Shown here piece after piece: positions 7,948 through 15,847 of a stretch of DNA of 64,000 nucleotides. The notes under the pieces are model-generated. The model saw only the letters and a program-made list of their open reading frames with translations, did no database searches and was not told the DNA's origin. Numbering within the stretch: the first letter of the stretch is position 1; each line of letters opens with the position of its first letter. This DNA is from Streptomyces sp. NBC_01262. Lineage in GTDB: Bacteria > Actinomycetota > Actinomycetes > Streptomycetales > Streptomycetaceae. The DNA is taken from the NCBI RefSeq assembly GCF_036226365.1, contig NZ_CP108462.1:5595501-5659500 (forward strand). The letters run 5' to 3'. A program made the position numbers and the translations under genes.

Positions 7948-9314
7948 GAGGCCTCCACCGGGTCCACCGGGGCCAGCTCGTCCGGCTGGAAGTACAGGAA
8001 GCGGCCCTGCTCCCGGCGTACTTCCGCGCCCGGGTCGCCCTCGACGGTCACCGCGAGGTGCACGGCCCCGTCCACGTCGTGCAGGACCGCCTCCACCAGG
8101 GCGGTGCGGCCGTGCAGGAACAGGTCCTGGGCGTCGCTGCGCCGCAGCCCCGGCCGCAGGACGACGCGGCTGCCCGCGCCTACGGACACGCCCTCGACCA
8201 TGACCCGGTCGCGGGCAGGATCCACGGAGGCGTCAGCGCCGGGATCCCACCAGGGGGTGTCCGGCGTGGTCACATTCGGCACGGCCGCCGGGCCGGTGAC
8301 CTCGCGGAGCGCCCGTACGGCCCCGTGGAGCCGCTCCAGCACTTCCGGGGGCATGGAGTCGGCGAGGTCGATGACGGCGGCGGCCCGGTCGTCGGTGCCG
8401 CGCGCCTGGCGCTTCTCGTCGTCGGTGAGGGCGGCGGTGCGCAGAGCGAGGATCTCGTCGATCTCGGTGGCGTCGTAGAGCTGGCCGGGGCTCTCCGGGG
8501 CGATCTGCGGGTGGTCCTCCAGGATGATCGGGGAGGACAGCACGACATCGGCGGCCCCGTCCTCGCCCGCCAGCACCGGCCAGGTGTGCTCGTTGCGGCA
8601 CTCGGCGACGGCGGCCCTGGCCCACTCCGGCGGGTCGGTCATCGAGATGAACGAGCCCGCCGTCAGGGCCAGCATCAGGTGGGCCGAGATCAGCGCGTGC
8701 GACAGGGCGTCCTCGCGGGCGGCGGCCGTGCCGTCGCCGGTATTTTCCACGGTCGCGGTGAGCCGCAGCACCCGGTACGGGCCCGGGAGTTCCTCGGCGG
8801 TGATCCGTACGACGCCCTCCAGCGGCTCCCGGCGGCGTACGATCTGGCCGCCGGCGACCTGCTCGGTCTCGGTGTGCGCGGGACGGGAGAAGGGCAGGGT
8901 CAGGCCGTCCCCGCCGAGCGCGTCGACGTCCACCGACAGCTCGACGCGGTCCTCGACCCCCTCGTCCCACGGCACCAGCACCCGGTCGGGCAGCGACAGT
9001 TCGTCCGTAGCCTCGAACCGCCCGCCGTCCAGGGCCCGTTCGACGGTGCGGCGCTGGGCGTGCAGGAAGCGCAGCTCGGCGTGGAGCACCGCCCCGGCGC
9101 GCGGCTCCATCAGGATCTGGGTGCGCTGCGCGGCCGGTTCGCCGGACGCCGCCGCCCACGCGGGCGGCGCGAGGACGCCGAACTGCCAGCGCATCCGGTT
9201 CTTCGCCGCCGACGCCCGGTACGGGTAGAGGACGTACCCCTCGAAGAGCACGGCGTCCGCGACCTGGCGGGCGGTGCCGAACAGGGGCCCGGCGGAAGTC
9301 GTCGGGGCCGTCAT
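7944..9314 (-). CDS. Conserved hydrogenase-cluster protein, unknown function (456 aa)
   Basis: A soluble 456-aa protein without signal peptide or membrane segments. An early motif, VLFEGYVLYPYRASAAKN, is the most distinctive part. The middle holds an SHALISAHLMLAL segment, and the C-terminal half has LILRTAALTDDEK-type charged stretches and an SH3-like end with GSRVVLRP. I know such genes only as hypothetical members of group 1h hydrogenase clusters. Its place between DUF6084 and the protease, with ATGA overlaps on both sides, implies a hydrogenase role, possibly assembly or electron-transfer scaffolding. No cofactor motif was recognised. Confidence 0.85.
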   Translation of the reverse strand: MTAPTTSAGPLFGTARQVADAVLFEGYVLYPYRASAAKNRMRWQFGVLAPPAWAAASGEPAAQRTQILMEPRAGAVLHAELRFLHAQRRTVERALDGGRFEATDELSLPDRVLVPWDEGVEDRVELSVDVDALGGDGLTLPFSRPAHTETEQVAGGQIVRRREPLEGVVRITAEELPGPYRVLRLTATVENTGDGTAAAREDALSHALISAHLMLALTAGSFISMTDPPEWARAAVAECRNEHTWPVLAGEDGAADVVLSSPIILEDHPQIAPESPGQLYDATEIDEILALRTAALTDDEKRQARGTDDRAAAVIDLADSMPPEVLERLHGAVRALREVTGPAAVPNVTTPDTPWWDPGADASVDPARDRVMVEGVSVGAGSRVVLRPGLRRSDAQDLFLHGRTALVEAVLHDVDGAVHLAVTVEGDPGAEVRREQGRFLYFQPDELAPVDPVEAS

Positions 9315-9970
9315 GACGCCGTCCCCTCAAGAACCTCACGAGAGGACCCGGCGGCCAGCAGCGCCTCGACCGTCGCCTCCCACGAGGGCAGCGCGTGCCG
9401 CGAACGGTAGGCGAGCAGCGCCTCCATCCCGGCGCGCGGCACCCGGATCCAGCCGCAGCCCGGGAAGTGCTGCTCCATCATCTCCCGCCACACCGCCACC
9501 GGCAGCCGGCAGGACGCCTCCTTGTCCCACGGCACCGGCCGCACCGAAAAGCCCCCGGCGCCGCAGAAGGCCGTGCCCGAGAAGAGCAGCAGCAGCGGCA
9601 CCTCGCCGTCCGACAGCGCGGCGAAGTACCTGGCCGACGCGATGTCCATGTCGTACGTACAGGGCACCGGCACATCCACCTCGGTCTCCCCGCTGAAGCC
9701 CGGGACCACGACCGACACCTGTGCGAACTGCACCGGCTGCATCGAGCTGTGCCAGCGCGACCGCTCACCGAACAGGTCGCCCAGCCGGTCCGCCTCCTCC
9801 GGCGCGTAACCGCGCTGCGCGGGCTCGATCCGCATCTGGCAGCGCAGCGCGATGGCGTGCACGCGCTCGCCGCCGCTCGCGGTGACCCGCAGCCGGAAGA
9901 CCAACGTGGGGCCCGCCGCGTACGGATCGGCCCGGACGCCGACGCACTCGAAGGCCAACTGCTCGCTCAT
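9311..9970 (-). CDS. DUF6084-like hydrogenase-cluster protein
   Basis: A 219-aa soluble protein beginning MSEQLAFECVGVRADPYAAG. It is predicted to be beta-rich, with a VPCTYDMDIASARYF segment and a tryptophan-containing WREMMEQHFPGCGWIRV motif in the C-terminal half. It matches my memory of DUF6084, a family of unknown function found with actinobacterial high-affinity hydrogenases. It is translationally coupled to DUF5947 upstream and the 456-aa gene downstream by ATGA overlaps. No catalytic or metal site is evident. Confidence 0.8.
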   Translation of the reverse strand: MSEQLAFECVGVRADPYAAGPTLVFRLRVTASGGERVHAIALRCQMRIEPAQRGYAPEEADRLGDLFGERSRWHSSMQPVQFAQVSVVVPGFSGETEVDVPVPCTYDMDIASARYFAALSDGEVPLLLLFSGTAFCGAGGFSVRPVPWDKEASCRLPVAVWREMMEQHFPGCGWIRVPRAGMEALLAYRSRHALPSWEATVEALLAAGSSREVLEGTAS

Positions 9971-10599
9971 GGGCGTCCGTTCGTCTGGGGCGCGGGGGTG
10001 GCCCGGCGCTGGAGGTCGTCGAAGAACGCGGTGATCTCGGCTCTGGCCCGGGGGCCGCCGTCGAAGCCCTGCCAGTGCAGGCGCAGCCGGCCCACCAGCT
10101 CGTACGCCATGTCCACCGGCACCAGGAAGCAGTGCCTCTCGCCTTCGCGTTCCTCATGGCGTACGAGCAGCGCCTCCACGTCGGGCGTCATGAGCCGGGC
10201 GAGCGCCGAGCCGCCCAGGACCCGCTCCCACACCGCCGGATCCAGGTCGCTCTCCGTGGCCCCGGCCGGGCTCGGGTACAGCGCGACCGGACGGCCCAGC
10301 CCGGAGTGCTGGAAGAAGAAGGCGACGCCCACCGGGATTCCCAGCGCGGCCCACGCCTGGGCGTCCAGGCCCGTTCCTCCGTCGCTGAGAATCCGGTCCG
10401 GCACCGTCCGGAACCGGCCCTCGCCCGCCCCCGGCCGGTCGAAGAGCAGAGCGCACCCGGTGCACACACAGGCCAGCGAGCGCTTCTCCGCGTCGGCCAT
10501 GTGCCGGTGCTCCTCCGGCAGCCCGGCACCGCACAGCTCGCACACCTCGGGCACGGGCGGTGCGGGTTCGAGGAAGCGGCGCAGGGACAGCGCGCTCAT
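9967..10599 (-). CDS. DUF5947-like protein with paired cysteine motifs
   Basis: The start was set at the ATG overlapping the NifU-like stop (ATGA), giving 210 aa. An N-terminal CELCGAG and a later CVCTGC form a possible zinc ribbon or iron-sulfur site within the first 55 residues, between which lies HRHMAD. The rest is a globular domain with VAFFFQHS and tryptophan-rich segments. It resembles DUF5947, a conserved neighbour of group 1h hydrogenase genes. A redox or assembly role is inferred from the cysteines and operon position only. Confidence 0.82.
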   Translation of the reverse strand: MSALSLRRFLEPAPPVPEVCELCGAGLPEEHRHMADAEKRSLACVCTGCALLFDRPGAGEGRFRTVPDRILSDGGTGLDAQAWAALGIPVGVAFFFQHSGLGRPVALYPSPAGATESDLDPAVWERVLGGSALARLMTPDVEALLVRHEEREGERHCFLVPVDMAYELVGRLRLHWQGFDGGPRARAEITAFFDDLQRRATPAPQTNGRP

Positions 10600-11105
10600 G
10601 ACGCCCCCGGCCCACGGCCGATCTGGAGCAGCACCGGCTCCCGGGCGGCGGGTTCCGCCTGTTCCACTTCGATATGCGTGATCTCGGGGGCGTAGGCGCT
10701 GACGGCGTCGTCGATGCGCTGCTGGGTGCTGTCGGCGCTGCCGCAACCGCAGCCGCCGCCCGACTCGGCCCCGGTGCGCAGCCGCAGCGTGCCCGAGGCC
10801 TCGTCGAGGTGCAGGACGGTGGCGTCCGCCGCCCCCGCCGCCGTGAGGGCGCGGCCGACCCGGGTGCGGGTGTCCTCGGGGTGGAGGTCGTGCAGGACGA
10901 GCAGGCCGGTGACCAGTTCGTCGGCGAGAAGGGCATCAAGAGTCTCGTCGCCTACGAGTTCGACGACGCGGGCCAGCCCGGTGCCGTACAGGTCCATCAG
11001 GACCCGCACCAGCTCCTCGGCGGCCTGGTTCACGGCGGCGTCGCCGCTCGCGCCGAGGCGGTCCAGGACCTCCTCGACGCGACGGCCGGTCGCTTCGGCG
11101 CTCAT
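10596..11105 (-). CDS. NifU-like iron-sulfur protein
   Basis: A 169-aa protein with a helical N-terminal half and a C-terminal Nfu-like domain. Where NifU/NfuA proteins carry CxxC, this has GGGCGCGSADS, a CxC pair, followed by the usual amphipathic segment (QQRIDDAVSAYAPEITHIEV). It lies directly after the large-subunit gene, the position of the iron-sulfur protein gene hhyE in mycobacterial group 1h clusters. An electron-relay or cluster-delivery role is therefore likely. It overlaps both neighbours as ATGA. Confidence 0.83.
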   Translation of the reverse strand: MSAEATGRRVEEVLDRLGASGDAAVNQAAEELVRVLMDLYGTGLARVVELVGDETLDALLADELVTGLLVLHDLHPEDTRTRVGRALTAAGAADATVLHLDEASGTLRLRTGAESGGGCGCGSADSTQQRIDDAVSAYAPEITHIEVEQAEPAAREPVLLQIGRGPGAS

Positions 11106-12886
11106 CCGCCCATGCCGCTCAGGCCGGTGGGGACGTGCAGCTTCTCCACCGTCTTGCCGCCGCCGACGTACATGTGGACGCCGCAGGGGAGACAGGGGTC
11201 GAAGCTGCGGACGGCGCGCATGATGTCGATGCCCTTGAAGTTCTCGGGCGGGTTCTCCTCGAAGATCGGGGTGTTCTGCACGGCGTCCTCGTAGGGCCCG
11301 GGGGTGCCGAAGGAGTCGCGGACGCTGGCGTTCCACGGGGTCGGCGGGTAGGGGTGGTAGTTGGCGATCTTGCCGTCGCGGATCACCATGTGGTGGGAGA
11401 GGACGCCGCGTACGGCCTCGGTGAAGCCGACGCCGATGGCCTCGTCGGGGACCTCGAACTTCTCCCAGGTCTGGGTGCGTCCGGCGCGGACCTCCGCGAG
11501 GCCCTTCTCGGCGAAGTGCAGCGCGACGGCGGCGGCGTAGGCCTGGAAGTAGGTGCGGGCGCGGTTGCGTTCGAGGGCGTTGCTCCACTTCGGGATCTTC
11601 CACTCGAAGGTGGTCTCCGGCTTGGTGAGGGAGCGCGGCAGGTTGATGACGACCGAGTGCCCGGTGGCCTTGACGTAGCCGATGTCGACCAGCCCGGACA
11701 GCGCGGTGGACCACAGCCGGGCCAGCGGGCCGCCGCCGGTGTCGAGGGCGAGGTGGTCCTTGCCGTCGAACCAGCGCGGGGACATCACCCAGCTGTACTT
11801 GCCGTCGAAGTCGCGCTTCTGCGGGTCCGGGATGGTGTGCTGGTTCCAGGGGTGGCGCGGGTCCACGGGGTTGCCGAGCGGGTCGTGGGTGACGAACTGC
11901 TCCTGGCCCTCCCAGTCCTGGTAGTACGAGCTGCCGAGCAGGATCCGGATGCCGAGGTTGATCTCGGTGAGGTCGTTGGTGACCAGCTTGCCGTCCACGA
12001 CGATGCCCGGGGTGACGAACATCTTGCGTCCCCAGTCCGTCATGTTGGCGTACGTGAAGTCGCAGTGGTCGGGGTCGTTGAGCGCGCCCCAGCAGCCGAG
12101 CATGATGCGGCGGCGGCCGACCTCCTCGTAGCCGGGCAGCGCCTCGTAGAAGAAGTCGAAGAGGTCGTCGTGGAGCGGGACGACGCGCTTCATGAACTCC
12201 ACGTAGCGCATCAGCCGGCTGAGGTAGTCGGTGAAGAGCTGTACGGAGGCGATGGTGCCGACGCCGCCCGCGTAGAGGGTGGAGGGGTGGACGTGCCGGC
12301 CCTCCATCAGGCAGAACATCTCCCGGGTGTAGCGGGAGACCTGGAGCGCCTCGCGGTAGAACTCGCCCTCAAGGGGGTTGAGGGAGCGCATGATGTCGGC
12401 GATGGTGCGGTAGCCGTGCTCTCCGGCGTGCGGGGCCTGCGTGCGCTCGGCCAGCTCCAGGACGCCGGGGTTGGTCTCGCGGACCATCTTCTCGCAGTAG
12501 TCGACCCCGACCAGGTTCTCCTGGAAGATGTTGTGGTCGAACATGTACTCGGCGGACTCGCCGAGGTTGATGATCCACTCGCCGAGGTGCGGCGGCTTGA
12601 CCCCGTACGCCATGTTCTGCGCGTACACCGAGCAGGTGGCGTGGTTGTCGCCGCAGATGCCGCAGATGCGGCTGGTGATGAAGTGCGAGTCGCGGGGGTC
12701 CTTGCCGCGCATGAAGACGCTGTAGCCGCGGAAGACCGACGAGGTGCTGTAGCACTCGGCGACCCGCTTCTGCTTGAAGTCGATCTTCGTGTGGATGCCG
12801 AGGCTGCCCACGATCCGGGTGATCGGATCCCAGGACATCTCCATCAGGCCGCTGCCGTCTCCGGACGCCTTCGTCTTCGGTGCCAT
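11102..12886 (-). CDS. hhyL: [NiFe]-hydrogenase large subunit, group 1h
   Basis: The catalytic subunit that oxidises hydrogen at trace concentration. The 594-aa protein has the N-terminal NiFe ligand motif SRICGICGDNHATC near residue 72 and the C-terminal motif DPCLPCGVH. After that histidine a 23-residue tail remains, ending GLSGMGG, which the operon protease should remove. The sequence is of the high-affinity actinobacterial type once called group 5. It lies 37 bp downstream of the small-subunit gene and is translationally coupled to the NifU-like gene. Confidence 0.95.
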   Translation of the reverse strand: MAPKTKASGDGSGLMEMSWDPITRIVGSLGIHTKIDFKQKRVAECYSTSSVFRGYSVFMRGKDPRDSHFITSRICGICGDNHATCSVYAQNMAYGVKPPHLGEWIINLGESAEYMFDHNIFQENLVGVDYCEKMVRETNPGVLELAERTQAPHAGEHGYRTIADIMRSLNPLEGEFYREALQVSRYTREMFCLMEGRHVHPSTLYAGGVGTIASVQLFTDYLSRLMRYVEFMKRVVPLHDDLFDFFYEALPGYEEVGRRRIMLGCWGALNDPDHCDFTYANMTDWGRKMFVTPGIVVDGKLVTNDLTEINLGIRILLGSSYYQDWEGQEQFVTHDPLGNPVDPRHPWNQHTIPDPQKRDFDGKYSWVMSPRWFDGKDHLALDTGGGPLARLWSTALSGLVDIGYVKATGHSVVINLPRSLTKPETTFEWKIPKWSNALERNRARTYFQAYAAAVALHFAEKGLAEVRAGRTQTWEKFEVPDEAIGVGFTEAVRGVLSHHMVIRDGKIANYHPYPPTPWNASVRDSFGTPGPYEDAVQNTPIFEENPPENFKGIDIMRAVRSFDPCLPCGVHMYVGGGKTVEKLHVPTGLSGMGG

Positions 12887-12923
12887 CGGTTCTGCCGTGC
12901 CCTTCGTCAGGAGGTTCGGTTGG

Positions 12924-14000
12924 TCAGGGCTTGTGGTAGCCGGTGGTGAGCTTGGTGCCGGTGTGGCGCCACTTCGGCTCCTTGTCCACGGTCTTCGCCG
13001 TGATGCTCCGCAGCCTGCGGATGGCCGCGCCGTACGCGCCGCTGACCGTGCTGGAGACCTTCGCGCCGGGCGGCTCGTCCATGAACGGCATGAACTTGTC
13101 GGGGAAGCCCGGCATGGTGCAGGCGATGCAGATGCCGCCGACGTTGGGGCAGCCGCCGATGCCGTCCATCCAGCCCCGCTTGGGGACGTTGCACTTCACC
13201 ACCGGCCCCCAGCAGCCGATCTTCACGAGGCACTTGGGAGAGTCGTAGGTCTCCGCGAACTCGCCCTGCTCGTAGTACCCGGCGCGGTCGCAGCCCTCGT
13301 GCACGGTCGCGCCGAACAGCCAGGTCGGCCGGAGCTTGTCGTCCAGCGGGATCATGGGGGCGTTCCCGGCGGCCTGGTGCAGCAGGTACGTGAGCGTCTC
13401 GGCGAAGTTGTCCGGCTGGATCGGGCAGCCGGGGACGCACACGATGGGGATGCCGGCCTTGGACTTCCAGCCCCAGCCGAGATAGTCGGGCACGCCCATG
13501 GCGCCGGTGGGGTTGCCCTCCATCGCGTGGATGCCGCCGTAGGTGGCGCAGGTGCCGATGGCGACCACGGCCAGCGCCTTGGGCGCGAGGCGGTCGATCC
13601 ACTCGCTGGTGGTGATCGGCTGGCCGGTCTCGGGGTCGTCGCCGAAACCGCACCAGTAGCCCTCGGCCTTGATCGCCTCGTTGGGGATCGAGCCCTCGAC
13701 GACCAGCACGAACGGCTCGATCTCGCCGCGGTCCGCCTTGAAGAACCACTCGATGAACGCGTCGGCGCCCTGCACCGGACCACACTCGAAGTCGATCAGC
13801 GGCCAGTGCACGGCGATCTTCGGCAGGCCGGGCAGGGCCCGCAGTGCGATGTCCTCGATGCTCGGGTTGGTCGCGGCGGTCAGGGACACCGAGTCGCCGT
13901 CACAACTGAGCCCGGCGTTGATCCACAGGATGTGGATCGGCGCCTCGTCCTCGTCGTTGGCGACGGCGGTCCGGCCGGTTGCTGCGGTTGTCGCATCCAT
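12924..14000 (-). CDS. hhyS: [NiFe]-hydrogenase small subunit, group 1h
   Basis: The electron-transfer subunit, 358 aa from the ATG preceded by AGGAGG with 7-nt spacing. There is no Tat signal, so it should face the cytoplasm. The proximal cluster motif reads CDGD (Cys33, Asp36) where most hydrogenases have CxxC, matching the 3Cys-1Asp cluster known from the oxygen-insensitive Ralstonia actinobacterial-type enzyme. Further cluster cysteines lie in GTCATYGG, CVPGCP, EGCDRAG, PKCLVKIGCWG and GGICIACTMPGFPDKF. It forms a heterodimer with the large subunit. Confidence 0.95.
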   Translation of the reverse strand: MDATTAATGRTAVANDEDEAPIHILWINAGLSCDGDSVSLTAATNPSIEDIALRALPGLPKIAVHWPLIDFECGPVQGADAFIEWFFKADRGEIEPFVLVVEGSIPNEAIKAEGYWCGFGDDPETGQPITTSEWIDRLAPKALAVVAIGTCATYGGIHAMEGNPTGAMGVPDYLGWGWKSKAGIPIVCVPGCPIQPDNFAETLTYLLHQAAGNAPMIPLDDKLRPTWLFGATVHEGCDRAGYYEQGEFAETYDSPKCLVKIGCWGPVVKCNVPKRGWMDGIGGCPNVGGICIACTMPGFPDKFMPFMDEPPGAKVSSTVSGAYGAAIRRLRSITAKTVDKEPKWRHTGTKLTTGYHKP

Positions 14001-14046
14001 CGGGATGCCTCCTGGGGGGAGGGGGGCAAAGGCCACATAACGACCT

Positions 14047-15744
14047 CTACGGTCCTTGGTAACCGGCACCGCGCCGCAGTGCGACATCGGATTGGGCCGT
14101 CCCGGTGACTCTCCCCAGGGGTTCCTTGCGCACGAATGCCCGCCGCAGCGCGTGGTACGGCGCCTGCGGATCGAAGAAGATGCGGCGCATCCGCTCCAGC
14201 TCCTCGGCCCGGTACGCGGCCAGCGGCCTGACCGCCTCCCGGCGCTCCAGGTCGGCCTTCTTGGCGGCGATCCGGCTCTGCAGCCCCGGCGTGCCGGCCA
14301 GCAGTGCCGCCAGCCGGTCCACCTCGGCGCCGAAGGCCTCGGGGCCGCACTCCACCAGCCGGTCCGCCAGCCCGAGCCCGACGGCCGAGGCGGCGCTCAC
14401 CGGCAGCGCCCGCCGGGTCAGCTCGCGGGCGGTGCCGGTGCCCACGCGGCGGGGGAGGCTGTACGTCCAGTACTCGGATCCGTAGAGCCCCATCAGCCGG
14501 TAGTGCGGGTTCAGCACGACGCCCCGGCGGCACCAGACCTCGTCGGCGGCCAGCGCGGCCATCACCCCGCCCGCCGCCGCGTTGCCGCCGAGCGCGGCGA
14601 CCACGAGGCGGTCGGTGGTGGTCAGCACCGCCTCGACCAGGTCGTCCATCGCGTTGATGTTGGCCCAGGACTCCGCCGCCGGGTCCGCCGCCGCCTCGAT
14701 GACGCCCAGGTGGATGCCGTTGGAGAAGAAGTCCCGCGCCCCGCCGAGCACCAGCACCGAGGTCGGACGGGCGCACGCGGTCCGGTACGCCTCCAGCAGG
14801 CGGCGGCACTGCGAGGTGCTCATCGCGCCGCCGGGGAAGGAGAACCGCAGCACCCCGACCGGGCCGCTCTCCGCGTAACGGATGTCGGTCCAGGTCTCCG
14901 GCCCCTGTTCGGGCAGCGGCGCGATGCTCCGGAGCCGGTCGCCCAGGGCCAGCGTCGCCGGCAGCGTGATGCCCCGGCCGCCCTCCGGCGGGCGGTGCCG
15001 TAGCTGAGGGATCCACACGGCCCCGTCCGCCGTGGCCCGGCACACCGCGCCCGCCCGGGTCGCCAGCAGCTCCCCGGGACGTCCCCGCAGCCGGTCCTCG
15101 CGGTGTCCGCCGTGCAGGAACCACTCGGCGCCGAGCAACTCGTCCCGTACGCCAGGCTGCGAGTCCGCCGCCCGCAGCTTGCGCAGGACCGTTTCCGTGG
15201 GGTCGTTCGCCCAGTCGATCCGACGCTCCTTCTGCCCGAGGTACGGGCGGATGCGCGACGGCCCCCGGTGCGGCTGCGGGGCGTACGTGCCGGACGCGAA
15301 GCGGTCCACCGCGAGCAGCACCGCCTCCATGGCGGCGTCCGACACCTCGTTGCGGTACAGGTCGCTCTTGCCCACGGCGGGCACGGGGCAGGGCACGGAC
15401 GCCCACACCGGCCCGGCGTCCATCTCCTCCTCCGCCTGGAGGACGGTGACGCCCCAGCGCCCGGCGCCCTCGTGGATCGCCCGGTCAAGGGACGACGGGC
15501 CGCGGTCGCCCTCGGGGCCCGGGTGGACGATCAGGCAGGTGTGCGCCGACCAGATGTCGCGGGGGATCGCCGCCTTGAGCATCGGCGCGATGACCAGCTC
15601 GGGCGGGTGCCGCCGCACCGCGGCCCGCATCTGGTCCTCGTCCGCCACGGGCTCCACGGCCACCGTGTGGCCCAGGTCGCCCAGCTCGGCGAACACGCGC
15701 TGGGTCAGGCTGTTGAAGGCTGTCGCCAGCAGCAGGATCCGCAT
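14047..15744 (-). CDS. hypX: HypX, CO-ligand biosynthesis protein
   Basis: HypX makes the CO ligand of the NiFe site from a formyl donor under aerobic conditions. The 565-aa protein has an N-terminal formyl-THF transferase-like domain (MRILLLATAFNSLTQR, HPGPEGDRGPSSLD) and a C-terminal enoyl-CoA hydratase-like domain (FFSNGIHLGVIE, then GGNAAAGGVMAAL). The ATG before RILLLA was chosen; an upstream GTG would add 22 residues of basic, unstructured sequence. It is the first gene of the operon. Its presence fits a hydrogenase matured in air. Confidence 0.92.
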   Translation of the reverse strand: MRILLLATAFNSLTQRVFAELGDLGHTVAVEPVADEDQMRAAVRRHPPELVIAPMLKAAIPRDIWSAHTCLIVHPGPEGDRGPSSLDRAIHEGAGRWGVTVLQAEEEMDAGPVWASVPCPVPAVGKSDLYRNEVSDAAMEAVLLAVDRFASGTYAPQPHRGPSRIRPYLGQKERRIDWANDPTETVLRKLRAADSQPGVRDELLGAEWFLHGGHREDRLRGRPGELLATRAGAVCRATADGAVWIPQLRHRPPEGGRGITLPATLALGDRLRSIAPLPEQGPETWTDIRYAESGPVGVLRFSFPGGAMSTSQCRRLLEAYRTACARPTSVLVLGGARDFFSNGIHLGVIEAAADPAAESWANINAMDDLVEAVLTTTDRLVVAALGGNAAAGGVMAALAADEVWCRRGVVLNPHYRLMGLYGSEYWTYSLPRRVGTGTARELTRRALPVSAASAVGLGLADRLVECGPEAFGAEVDRLAALLAGTPGLQSRIAAKKADLERREAVRPLAAYRAEELERMRRIFFDPQAPYHALRRAFVRKEPLGRVTGTAQSDVALRRGAGYQGP

Positions 15745-15763
15745 CCGGCGATGATGCCGCCGG

Positions 15764-15795
15764 GCGACGGCCGGCCGGGGGCGGCTGGCCGTCGC
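15764..15795 (-). terminator. Hairpin between the GH30 gene and hypX
   Basis: A 9-bp perfect stem (GCGACGGCC with GGCCGTCGC) and 14-nt GC-rich loop lies in the 103-bp gap. It could end the GH30 transcript, or fold in the leader of the hydrogenase operon. Confidence 0.45.
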
Positions 15796-15847
15796 GGGGT
15801 CATCGGTCACCCGTTCGCTGCGGGCCTGGCGGTCAGACGGTCATGTT

